From assembly GCF_030865425.1 (NCBI RefSeq), contig NZ_JAVFCB010000004.1, forward strand, positions 370,076-434,075: a stretch of DNA of 64,000 bases, in the 5' to 3' direction. The number at the start of each line of letters is the position of its first letter. Within the stretch, counting starts at the first letter, position 1. The notes beneath the pieces are model-generated. The model was given only the letters and a program-made list of their open reading frames with translations. It was not told where the DNA came from and ran no database searches. Below, one piece after another: positions 37,735 to 45,380 of this stretch. Both the position numbers and the translations under genes were made by a program. Origin of the DNA: Microbacterium capsulatum (GTDB taxonomy: Bacteria; Actinomycetota; Actinomycetes; Actinomycetales; Microbacteriaceae).

Positions 37735-38403
37735 ATGAAGATCCTGATCGTGGAGGACGACGAGCGCGTCGCCGGCGCCCTCTCCGCGTTCCTGGGCCGT
37801 GCCGGCTACGCCACCGAACGCGCCGCGGACGGCGGCAGCGCCATGGCCGCGCTCGGCACCGACACCGAGGTCGTGATCCTCGACCTCGGTCTGCCCGACA
37901 TCGACGGCATCGAGCTGTGCCGCCGGATCCGCGCGGTCAGCGGCGTCCCCGTCCTCATCGCGACCGCGCGCAGCCAGGTGCACGAGCGGATCCGCGGGCT
38001 GCGCGCCGGCGCCGACGACTTCCTCGTCAAGCCCTACGACGTGCAGGAGCTGCTCGCCCGGATCGAGGCCGTCACCCGGCGCACACTGGCGTTCCCGGGG
38101 GAGGCCGGGCCGGTCGGCATCGACATCGACGGGGTGCGGATCGACCTCGTCGCCCGCCGCGTCCTCGTCGACGGCGAGGCGGTCGAGCTCACCCGCAAGG
38201 AGTTCGACATCGTCGCCGTGCTCGCCCGCTACCCGGGCGTCGCCGTGCCCCGGGAGCGGCTGATCCGGGAAGTGTGGAACACCGACTGGCAGAGCTTCGC
38301 GCGCTCGCTCGAGGTGCATGTCGCCTCGATCCGCCGCAAGATCGGCCGTCCGGCCCTCATCGAGACCGTGCGCGGCGTCGGCTACCGGCTGACCGGGCTC
38401 TGA
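37735..38403 (+). CDS. OmpR-family response regulator (candidate GluR-type)
   Basis: A 222-residue regulator with a receiver domain (acidic pocket EDD 7-9, phosphoacceptor Asp50 in ILDLGLPD, Lys in LVKPYD) and a winged-helix DNA-binding domain (VELTRKEFDIVAVLARYPG to VHVASIRRKIGRPALIETVRGVGYRL). It is followed 3 bases later by its kinase. The block runs into gluABCD, as does GluR-GluK in Streptomyces coelicolor; on that basis glutamate-responsive control is inferred. Confidence 0.92.
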   Translation: MKILIVEDDERVAGALSAFLGRAGYATERAADGGSAMAALGTDTEVVILDLGLPDIDGIELCRRIRAVSGVPVLIATARSQVHERIRGLRAGADDFLVKPYDVQELLARIEAVTRRTLAFPGEAGPVGIDIDGVRIDLVARRVLVDGEAVELTRKEFDIVAVLARYPGVAVPRERLIREVWNTDWQSFARSLEVHVASIRRKIGRPALIETVRGVGYRLTGL

Positions 38404-38406
38404 GCC

Positions 38407-39798
38407 GTGCGCCGCCGGCTGTTCGTCGTCTTCCTCGTGCCGCTGGCCGCGGTGCTGGTGCTGCTCGGCGGCGCGTACGGCTGGGCGGCCTCGAGGAGCG
38501 TGCAGCAGGCGTTCTACACGCAGCAGATCGGGGATCTCGGATCCTTCGTCACGAGCGCCCGGCAGGCCCTGCACTCGGGCAGCGCCGAGGTGCTCGACGG
38601 CGAGCTGCGCCGCTACCAGGAGCTGTACGGCACCCGGGTCGTGGTCGTGGACCGCACCGGTCGGCCGTGGGCGCCCGCCGCGGGCGCCTCCGCCCCCGCC
38701 GCCCTCGTGCTCGACGAGCCGACGGCGGGCAAGGTGCAGCTCGCGCTCTCCGGGCGCCGCGGCGACCTGCCCGAGCCGGTCGTGCTGCCGTGGCAGTTCG
38801 CCGAGCAGTCGCTCGTCGAGCCGATCGTCGACGACGGCGACGTGATCGGGGCGGTGGTCATGTCGGCGAGCGTCGACGCCCCCCGCTCCGAGATCGTCCG
38901 GCAGTGGATCGCGCTGGGGATCGTGACCGTGCTCGCGATCGCTCTCGGACTGCTCGTCGTGTTCCGGCTCGCCGCCTGGGTGCTCAAGCCGGTGGACCGG
39001 GTCGACCAGGCGATGGAGGCGATCGAGCGCGGTGAGATGGAGGCGAGGATCGCCGACGACACCGGGCCGCCGGAGCTGCGCCGGATGATCGGGCTGTTCA
39101 ACCGGATGGCCGAGGAGATCGAGCGGGTCGTGTCGCGGCAGCAGGAGTTCGCCCTGAACGCCTCGCACGAGCTGCGCAACCCGCTGAACGCGCTCCTGCT
39201 GCGCTTCGAGTCGCTCGCGACCGGGCTCGACCGCACCTGGGACGAGGACGTCGAGGCCACCCGCGAGGAGGGCCGCCGGATGACCCGGATCCTGGACACG
39301 CTGCTCTCCTTCGCCCGCGGCGAGGGCGGCGGCCCGCTGCTCGAGCCGATCGACCTCGGCGCGCTCGCCGAGCGCCGCGTCGCCGCCTGGCGGGACGCGG
39401 CGGCGGCGAAGGGCGTCTCGCTCGCCCTGCACCTCGACGGCCCGGTCGAGGCGGCCACCGACGAGACGATCGCGGAGAGCGCCCTCGACGCCGTGATCGA
39501 CAACGCCGTGAAGTACTCGCCGGCCGGATCGCGGATCGACGTGACGGCCGCGCGCACGGACGAGGGCTGCACGCTCTCGGTGCGGGACCACGGCCCGGGG
39601 CTCGCCGGCGAGGAGCTCGCGCACGCGACCGACCGGCACTGGCGCAGCGCCCGCACGGACAGCGCACCCGGATCCGGTCTCGGGCTCTCGATCGCGACCG
39701 ACCTGCTCGCCACGGTCGGCGGCCGCGTCCGGGTCGAGGCGGCCGAGGGCGGCGGTCTGCAGGTGCTGCTGCTCCTGCGCGAGGCGGAAGCGCGATGA
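38407..39798 (+). CDS. Sensor histidine kinase (candidate GluK-type)
   Basis: A 463-residue membrane kinase. TM1 spans about 5-27, an extracellular sensor domain about 28-165, TM2 about 166-190, HAMP about 190-243, then the H-box with His254 in NASHELRNPL, N-box NAVKYSP and G-boxes RDHGPGLAG and GSGLGLSIA. GTG 38407 is the start. It overlaps by 4 bases a lipoprotein gene whose product faces the same compartment as the sensor domain. Confidence 0.93.
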   Translation: MRRRLFVVFLVPLAAVLVLLGGAYGWAASRSVQQAFYTQQIGDLGSFVTSARQALHSGSAEVLDGELRRYQELYGTRVVVVDRTGRPWAPAAGASAPAALVLDEPTAGKVQLALSGRRGDLPEPVVLPWQFAEQSLVEPIVDDGDVIGAVVMSASVDAPRSEIVRQWIALGIVTVLAIALGLLVVFRLAAWVLKPVDRVDQAMEAIERGEMEARIADDTGPPELRRMIGLFNRMAEEIERVVSRQQEFALNASHELRNPLNALLLRFESLATGLDRTWDEDVEATREEGRRMTRILDTLLSFARGEGGGPLLEPIDLGALAERRVAAWRDAAAAKGVSLALHLDGPVEAATDETIAESALDAVIDNAVKYSPAGSRIDVTAARTDEGCTLSVRDHGPGLAGEELAHATDRHWRSARTDSAPGSGLGLSIATDLLATVGGRVRVEAAEGGGLQVLLLLREAEAR

Positions 39799-40754
39799 CC
39801 GGGCTGCGCAGGCTCCTCACCGCGCTGTTGTGCGCGGTGTGCCTCGTCGCTCTCGCCGCCTGCACGCCGACGGACCGCGGCTGGGCGGAGCACCCGCAGG
39901 CGATCGCCGGCGGGGGAGCGACGGGCGTGTACCACGCGTACGGCCAGCGTCTGGCCGCCGTGCTCTCCGAACGGCTCGGCGCCCGGTTCACGGTTCTGCA
40001 GACGAACGGATCCGTGGACAACCTGCAGCGGATCGGCGCGGGTGCGGCGGTGCTCGGCTTCGCGCAGGGCGACGCCGTGGCCGACGCCGTGGCCGGCACC
40101 GGGGCGTTCTCCCGGCCGTTGCCGATCGTCGCCGTGGCCCGGCTCTACGACGAGTACGTGCACGTCGTCGTGCGTGCGGACTCCCCGCTGCACGGCATCA
40201 GGGATCTGGCCGGCCGTGCGATCTCCCTGGGTGCGGAGGGCTCCGGCGTCGAGGTCGTCTCGCAGCGGATCCTCGGCGCCGCCGGGGTGGACGCCGCCAC
40301 GATCCGCAACCCGAAGCTGGGGCTGGAGGGCTCGATCGCGGCGCTGCAGAAGGGCGACATCGACGGCTTCTTCTGGGTGGGCGGCCTGCCCACCCCCGGC
40401 ATCGAGAAGCTGGCGACCAGCACACCGGTCCGGCTGCTGCCGATCGACCCCGGCGTGGTCGACGCCGTCAACGCGTCGCACGCGGGCGCGTACCGGCAGG
40501 CCGAGTTCCCGGTCGGCGCGTACGGGATCGCGAACTCCACGACGACGATGACCGTGCCGAACTACCTGGTGACCCGCGCGGACGCCCCCGAGGTCCTGAT
40601 CCACGACGCCGCGCAGACGCTCTTCGACGCCCGTGCGACCATCGCGCAGGACGTGCCCGCGGCGGCGCTGCTGGACCGTCGGCAGGCGATCTTCACGGAT
40701 CCGATCGCGCTGCACCCGGGCGCGATCCGGTACTACCGGGAGGCGCACGGCTGA
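39795..40754 (+). CDS. TAXI-family (TRAP-associated) solute-binding lipoprotein
   Basis: A 319-residue extracellular lipoprotein: signal with lipobox LAAC (Cys23), then the TAXI family pattern AIAGGGATGVYHAYGQRLAAVL, VLQTNGSVDNLQRIGAGAAVLGFAQGDAV, LAGRAISLGAEGSGVEV and GDIDGFFWVGGLPTPGI. TAXI proteins usually feed TRAP transporters, but none is present. A Thermus TAXI protein was shown structurally to bind glutamate/glutamine. ATG 39795 overlaps the kinase gene, so a sensory accessory role is plausible. Confidence 0.87.
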   Translation: MTGLRRLLTALLCAVCLVALAACTPTDRGWAEHPQAIAGGGATGVYHAYGQRLAAVLSERLGARFTVLQTNGSVDNLQRIGAGAAVLGFAQGDAVADAVAGTGAFSRPLPIVAVARLYDEYVHVVVRADSPLHGIRDLAGRAISLGAEGSGVEVVSQRILGAAGVDAATIRNPKLGLEGSIAALQKGDIDGFFWVGGLPTPGIEKLATSTPVRLLPIDPGVVDAVNASHAGAYRQAEFPVGAYGIANSTTTMTVPNYLVTRADAPEVLIHDAAQTLFDARATIAQDVPAAALLDRRQAIFTDPIALHPGAIRYYREAHG

Positions 40755-40774
40755 ATCGGGGGTTCCCGGACTCG

Positions 40775-40792
40775 CCTCAAGAATCCCTCAAG
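40775..40792. promoter_or_regulatory. 11-bp-phased direct repeat upstream of gluA
   Basis: CCTCAAG occurs at 40775 and again at 40786, exactly 11 bases apart (one helical turn), the usual layout of OmpR-family operator sites. A TAGTCT hexamer, possibly the -10 of gluABCD, lies about 27 bases downstream at 40819-40824. It is a candidate site for the upstream response regulator. Confidence 0.4.
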
Positions 40793-40876
40793 GACCGGGA
40801 CGGCGGGCCCGATCGCTGAATAGTCTCGTCGAGTCGCGGCCGGACATCGGCCCAGTCGATTCAACGGAGAGTCAGC

Positions 40877-41647
40877 ATGCTCGATGCCACCCCTGCCACT
40901 GCGCCCCTCGGCGGTCCCCTCGTGGTCGTCGACCACGTCCAGAAGCACTACGGCGAGTTCCAGGCCCTCACCGACATCGACCTCACCGTGCACAAGGGCG
41001 AGGTGGTCGTGATCATCGGCCCGTCCGGATCCGGCAAGTCGACCCTGTGCCGCACGATCAACCGGCTGGAGACGATCACGTCGGGCTCCATCGCGATCGA
41101 CGGCGAGAAGCTTCCCGCCGAGGGCAAGGGGCTCGCGCAGCTCCGGGCCGACGTCGGCATGGTGTTCCAGTCGTTCAACCTGTTCGCGCACCTGACGATC
41201 CTGGAGAACGTCACGCTCGGTCCGATCAAGGTGCGCGGCATGAAGAAGGCCGACGCCGACAAGGAGGCCATGCAGCTGCTCGAGCGCGTGGGCGTCGCCG
41301 CGCAGGCGGCCAAGCTGCCCGCGCAGCTGTCCGGCGGGCAGCAGCAGCGCGTCGCCATCGCACGCGCCCTGGCCATGCACCCCAAGGTGATGCTCTTCGA
41401 CGAGCCGACCAGCGCGCTCGACCCGGAGATGATCAACGAGGTGCTCGACGTCATGATCGAGCTCGCCGCGAGCGGCATGACCATGATCGTGGTCACCCAC
41501 GAGATGGGCTTCGCGCGCAAGGCCGCGAACCGCGTCGTGTTCATGGCCGACGGCCGGATCCTCGAGGAGGCCGCGCCCGAGGAGTTCTTCACGAACCCGC
41601 AGAGCGCCCGCGCGAAGGACTTCCTGTCCAAGCTGCTCACGCACTGA
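40877..41647 (+). CDS. gluA: Glutamate-type amino acid ABC transporter ATPase
   Basis: Cytoplasmic ATPase, 256 residues, of the polar-amino-acid (GluA/GlnQ) class: [26 protein letters not shown], Walker [33 protein letters not shown], signature [19 protein letters not shown], Walker [16 protein letters not shown] and [23 protein letters not shown]. First gene of gluABCD. Confidence 0.93.
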   Translation: MLDATPATAPLGGPLVVVDHVQKHYGEFQALTDIDLTVHKGEVVVIIGPSGSGKSTLCRTINRLETITSGSIAIDGEKLPAEGKGLAQLRADVGMVFQSFNLFAHLTILENVTLGPIKVRGMKKADADKEAMQLLERVGVAAQAAKLPAQLSGGQQQRVAIARALAMHPKVMLFDEPTSALDPEMINEVLDVMIELAASGMTMIVVTHEMGFARKAANRVVFMADGRILEEAAPEEFFTNPQSARAKDFLSKLLTH

Positions 41648-41701
41648 GCCGCGCGCTCGATCCCCACCCGCACCACAGCACCTGCAATGAAGGAGAAGCA
41701 C

Positions 41702-42607
41702 ATGCGAAAGACACGAGCACTCGCCGGAGTCGGCCTCGCGGTCGCCGCCCTGCTGGCACTCACCGGCTGCAACAGCGGCAGCCCGACCAGCCCCGGCGGC
41801 GGGGAGGGCACGACGCCCACGAGCGACAAGCCCCTGTTCGAGGTCGCCAAGGACGTCAAGCTCACCGGCAGCCCGACGTTCGACCGGATCGCCAAGAACG
41901 GCAAGATCACGATCGGCGTCAAGGAGGACCAGCCCGGTCTCGGCTACAAGGACGCCACGACCGGCAAGCGCAGCGGCTTCGACATCGACATCGCGCGCTG
42001 GGTCGCCGCCTCGCTCGGCTACGGCGACGACAAGATCGAGTTCAAGGCGATCCCGTCGGCGAACCGCGAGCAGGCGATCGTGAACGGCGACGTGGACTAC
42101 TACGTCGGCACGTACTCGATCACCGACAAGCGCAAGCAGGTCATCGACTTCGCCGGCCCGTACTTCGTCACCGGCCAGGGCCTCCTCGTCCGCAAGAGCG
42201 AGACCGCCATCAAGAGCGAGAAGGACCTCGCCGGCAAGACGGTGTGCTCGGCGACGGGATCCACCCCGCTGCAGAACATCCAGCAGAACTTCCCGAACAC
42301 GAAGACCGTCGGTCTCGACGTGTACTCCGCGTGCGTCGAGCAGCTGATCAACAAGCAGGTCGACGCGGTCACGACCGATCAGGCGATCCTCATCGGCTAT
42401 GCCGCGCAGGACCCTGAGGAGCTCAAGGTCGTCGGCCAGCCGTTCACCACGGAGAAGTACGGCGTGGGTCTGACCAAGGGCGACACCGCGCTGCAGACGT
42501 TCATCGACAAGATGTTCACCGACGGCGGATCGACCTGGAAGGCGATCTTCGACAAGAACCTCGGCGCGAGCGGCATGAAGCTCACCCAGCCCGCCGTGGA
42601 GAAGTGA
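41702..42607 (+). CDS. gluB: Glutamate-type ABC transporter binding lipoprotein
   Basis: A 301-residue lipoprotein (lipobox LTGC, Cys23; Ser/Gly/Thr-rich tether). The type II solute-binding fold follows: ITIGVKEDQPGLGYKD, SGFDIDIARWVAASLG, DYYVGTYSITDKRKQVIDFAGPY and KTVCSATGSTPLQNI. The two cysteines KTVC and YSAC may pair. ATG 41702 is chosen over ATG 41687 because AAGGAG sits 8 bases before it. It is separated from gluC by a strong hairpin. Confidence 0.92.
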   Translation: MRKTRALAGVGLAVAALLALTGCNSGSPTSPGGGEGTTPTSDKPLFEVAKDVKLTGSPTFDRIAKNGKITIGVKEDQPGLGYKDATTGKRSGFDIDIARWVAASLGYGDDKIEFKAIPSANREQAIVNGDVDYYVGTYSITDKRKQVIDFAGPYFVTGQGLLVRKSETAIKSEKDLAGKTVCSATGSTPLQNIQQNFPNTKTVGLDVYSACVEQLINKQVDAVTTDQAILIGYAAQDPEELKVVGQPFTTEKYGVGLTKGDTALQTFIDKMFTDGGSTWKAIFDKNLGASGMKLTQPAVEK

Positions 42608-42624
42608 CCCCGTCACGATGATCC

Positions 42625-42661
42625 GGCACGGCCGGCGGGTGGGGGATCCGCCGGCCGTGCC
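42625..42661 (+). terminator. Intercistronic hairpin between gluB and gluC
   Basis: GGCACGGCCGGCGG and CCGCCGGCCGTGCC form a perfect 14-bp stem with a 9-base loop, 17 bases after the gluB stop. TAGAGT follows at 42666-42671. It could act as a partial terminator or 3' mRNA stabiliser, giving more binding protein (gluAB) than permease (gluCD), or the permeases may have their own promoter. Confidence 0.65.
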
Positions 42662-42695
42662 TCTGTAGAGTCCATCCGTCCTGAAGGAGAAGAAC

Positions 42696-43352
42696 GTGGA
42701 CGCATTGCTGGGCAACCTCGACCTGTGGGGCGAGGCCACCCTGAACACGGTCGTGCTCTTCCTGGGCGGCGGTGTGCTGGCGCTCGTGCTGGGCACGATC
42801 GTCGGGGCCATGCGGGTCTCGTCGGTGCCGATCGCCCGTGGCGTGGGCACCGTGTACGTGAACTTGATCCGGAACACCCCGCTCACCCTGGTCTTCTTCT
42901 TCTTCGTGTTCGGGTACCCGAAGCTCGATCTGCCGGACATCCCCACGATCTGGCTGTGCATCGTCGCCCTCGGGATCTACACGGCGACGTATGTCGCCGA
43001 GGTGCTCCGGGCCGGGATCAGCACGGTCCCGGTGGGGCAGGCGGAGGCCGCGCGGGCGATCGGGCTGTCGTTCGGCCAGGTGATGACCCTGGTGGTCATG
43101 CCGCAGGCGTTCCGCTCGGTCGTGCCTCCGATGATGAGCGTGTTCATCGCCCTGCTGAAGAACACCACGGTCGCCGCCGGATTCGCGATCGCCGAGCTCG
43201 CCACGCTGCGCGCCACGGTCGCCGACTCGAAGGACCGGCCCGGCACCGTCATGGAGATCCTGCTCTGGGTCGCCGTCGTGTTCGTCATCCTGGTGTTCCT
43301 GCTGAGCCTGCTGCAGCGCCACTACGAGAAGAAGTGGAGGATCGTCCGATGA
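42696..43352 (+). CDS. gluC: Glutamate-type ABC transporter permease GluC
   Basis: A 218-residue membrane protein of the HisMQ-like family, with LWGEATLNTVVLFLGGGVLALVLG, YVNLIRNTPLTLVFFFFVFG and the EAA-loop EAARAIGLSFGQVMTLVVMPQAFR. Start GTG 42696 with RBS AAGGAG. It overlaps gluD by 4 bases. Confidence 0.92.
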   Translation: MDALLGNLDLWGEATLNTVVLFLGGGVLALVLGTIVGAMRVSSVPIARGVGTVYVNLIRNTPLTLVFFFFVFGYPKLDLPDIPTIWLCIVALGIYTATYVAEVLRAGISTVPVGQAEAARAIGLSFGQVMTLVVMPQAFRSVVPPMMSVFIALLKNTTVAAGFAIAELATLRATVADSKDRPGTVMEILLWVAVVFVILVFLLSLLQRHYEKKWRIVR

Positions 43353-44278
43353 GCGGCGCATCCGTTCTCTACGACGTGCCCGGTCCGAAGGCGGTGCGCC
43401 GCAACGCGATCCTCGGCGTCGTGACCGTCCTGGTCGTGCTCGCGGTCCTCGGCTTCGTGGTCTACCGCTTCGCGGCCACGGGGCAGTTCGACGCGGCGCG
43501 ATGGAACATCTTCACCTACACCCTGGTGTGGCAGGGGATCGCGCAGGCGCTCTGGGCCACGGTGAGCGCCTTCCTCGCCGCCGCGGTCGGCAGTCTCGCG
43601 CTCGGCTTCGTGCTCGCGATCGGCCGGCTCTCGGAGCACGCCTGGGTGCGCGTGCCGGTCACCGTCGTGATCGAGCTGCTGCGCGCCGTGCCGGTGCTCG
43701 TGATGATGATGATCTTCTACTACGGCATCAACTCCATCCCGGGGTCGACGTTCCGGATGTCGCCCTACGCCGCCGTCGTCATCGGCCTCGTGCTCTACAA
43801 CGGATCCGTCCTCGCAGAGGCGCTGCGCGCCGGCATCGAGGCGCTCCCGAAGGGGCAGCGGGAGGCCGGCTACGCGATCGGGCTGCGCAAGTCCGGCGTG
43901 ATGGCGTTCATCCTGCTGCCGCAGGCGATCCGGGCGATGCTGCCGGTCATCGTCTCCCAGCTCGTGGTGACCCTGAAGGACACCGCGCTCGGCTTCATCA
44001 TCACCTACCCCGAGCTCATCTACTACGCGAAGTTCCTGAGCTCGCAGCCGGGGCGCCCGCTGCTGCAGGCCGGGCTCATCGTCGCCGTGATCTACATCTC
44101 GATGTGCCTGATCCTGTCCGGCGTGGCGAAGTGGCTCGAGGCGCGCACCCGGCGCTCGCCGAAGGTGCACGGCGGCCCTGGCGGCAACGTCGCGGCCGAC
44201 GACGAGGCGACCCTGACCGAGGTCATCGCGTTGCAGGGCAGGGCGGGGAACCTCGACGCCGGCGGCGGCCCGCGCTGA
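43349..44278 (+). CDS. gluD: Glutamate-type ABC transporter permease GluD
   Basis: A 309-residue permease. The core has the HisMQ pattern: VIELLRAVPVLVMMMIFYYG, the EAA-loop EAGYAIGLRKSGVMAFILLPQAIRAMLP and LKDTALGFIITYPEL. The hydrophilic C-terminal extension of about 45 residues after the last helix is longer than in GluC. ATG 43349 overlaps the gluC stop. Last gene of gluABCD; it ends 49 bases before pheS. Confidence 0.92.
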   Translation: MSGASVLYDVPGPKAVRRNAILGVVTVLVVLAVLGFVVYRFAATGQFDAARWNIFTYTLVWQGIAQALWATVSAFLAAAVGSLALGFVLAIGRLSEHAWVRVPVTVVIELLRAVPVLVMMMIFYYGINSIPGSTFRMSPYAAVVIGLVLYNGSVLAEALRAGIEALPKGQREAGYAIGLRKSGVMAFILLPQAIRAMLPVIVSQLVVTLKDTALGFIITYPELIYYAKFLSSQPGRPLLQAGLIVAVIYISMCLILSGVAKWLEARTRRSPKVHGGPGGNVAADDEATLTEVIALQGRAGNLDAGGGPR

Positions 44279-44327
44279 CGCCGGGCGCGCTCGGACGGCC
44301 CCGGGCGCGCCGGTAGACTCGACTCTC

Positions 44328-45380
44328 GTGTCCGACAACGCACAGACTTCCCTTGACATCACGCCCGAGGCGGTGGAATCCGCCGTCGACGCCGCGCTGG
44401 CCGCGATCGGATCCGCCGCCGACACCGCCGAGCTGAAGGCCGCCCGCGCCGCGCACGTCGCGGAAGGGTCGCCGCTCGCGATCCTGAACGCGTCCATGCG
44501 CCAGGTCGCCCCCGAGCACAAGGCCGCGTTCGGCAAGCTCATCGGGCAGGGCCGCGGCCGCGTCACGCAGGCGCTCGCCGCGAAGGAGGCCGAGCTCGCC
44601 GAGGCCGAGACCGCCGCGCGGCTCGAGGCCGAGCGGGTCGACATCACCGCGGTCGCCTCCCGCACCCGGGTGGGCGCCCGCCACCCGCTCTCGCTCCTGC
44701 AGGAGCAGGTGTGCGACGTGTTCGTCGGCATGGGCTGGGAGATCGCCGAGGGGCCGGAACTCGAGCACGAGTGGTTCAACTTCGACGCCCTGAACTTCGA
44801 CGTCGACCACCCGGCGCGCCAGGAGCAGGACACGTTCTACGTGGATCCGGCCGCCCGCCACCTCGTCATGCGCACGCACACCAGCCCGGTGCAGGTGCGC
44901 TCGATGCTCGACCGCGAGGTGCCGATCTACGTGCTCTGCCCGGGCCGGGTCTACCGGACCGACGAGTTCGACGCCACGCACCTGCCGGTGTTCACCCAGT
45001 TCGAGGGCCTCGTCGTCGACAAGGGCATCACGATGGCGCACCTCAAGGGCACCCTCGACCACTTCGCGAAGCAGCTGTTCGGCCCCGAGGCGAGGACCCG
45101 GTTCCGCACGAACTACTTCCCGTTCACGGAGCCGTCCGCCGAGCTCGACCTGTGGCACCCGACCTTCAAGGGCGGCGCGCGCTGGATCGAGTGGGGCGGC
45201 TGCGGCATGGTCAACCCGAACGTGCTGCGCGCGGCCGGGATCGACCCGGAGGTCTACAGCGGCTTCGCGTTCGGCATGGGCATCGAGCGCGGGCTGATGT
45301 TCCGCAGCGACGTGCAGGACATGCGCGACATGGCCGAGGGCGATGTCCGCTTCAGCGAGCAGTTCGGGATGGTGGTGTGA
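44328..45380 (+). CDS. pheS: Phenylalanyl-tRNA synthetase alpha subunit
   Basis: Catalytic subunit, 350 residues, charging tRNA-Phe. It has an N-terminal coiled coil (about 1-100), class II motif 2 (RTDEFDATHLPVFTQFEGLVVDKG), and PFTEPSAELDLWHP and GFAFGMGIERGLMFR (motif 3). GTG 44328 is the start; TAGACT ends 8 bases upstream, giving a leader of at most a few bases. No T-box leader is present. The stop overlaps pheT by one base (TGATG). Confidence 0.97.
   Translation: MSDNAQTSLDITPEAVESAVDAALAAIGSAADTAELKAARAAHVAEGSPLAILNASMRQVAPEHKAAFGKLIGQGRGRVTQALAAKEAELAEAETAARLEAERVDITAVASRTRVGARHPLSLLQEQVCDVFVGMGWEIAEGPELEHEWFNFDALNFDVDHPARQEQDTFYVDPAARHLVMRTHTSPVQVRSMLDREVPIYVLCPGRVYRTDEFDATHLPVFTQFEGLVVDKGITMAHLKGTLDHFAKQLFGPEARTRFRTNYFPFTEPSAELDLWHPTFKGGARWIEWGGCGMVNPNVLRAAGIDPEVYSGFAFGMGIERGLMFRSDVQDMRDMAEGDVRFSEQFGMVV

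Noticed and set aside
44279..44327. T-box leader before pheST
   Set aside because: The gap is 49 bases, too short for a T-box, with a -10-like hexamer 8 bases before the start.
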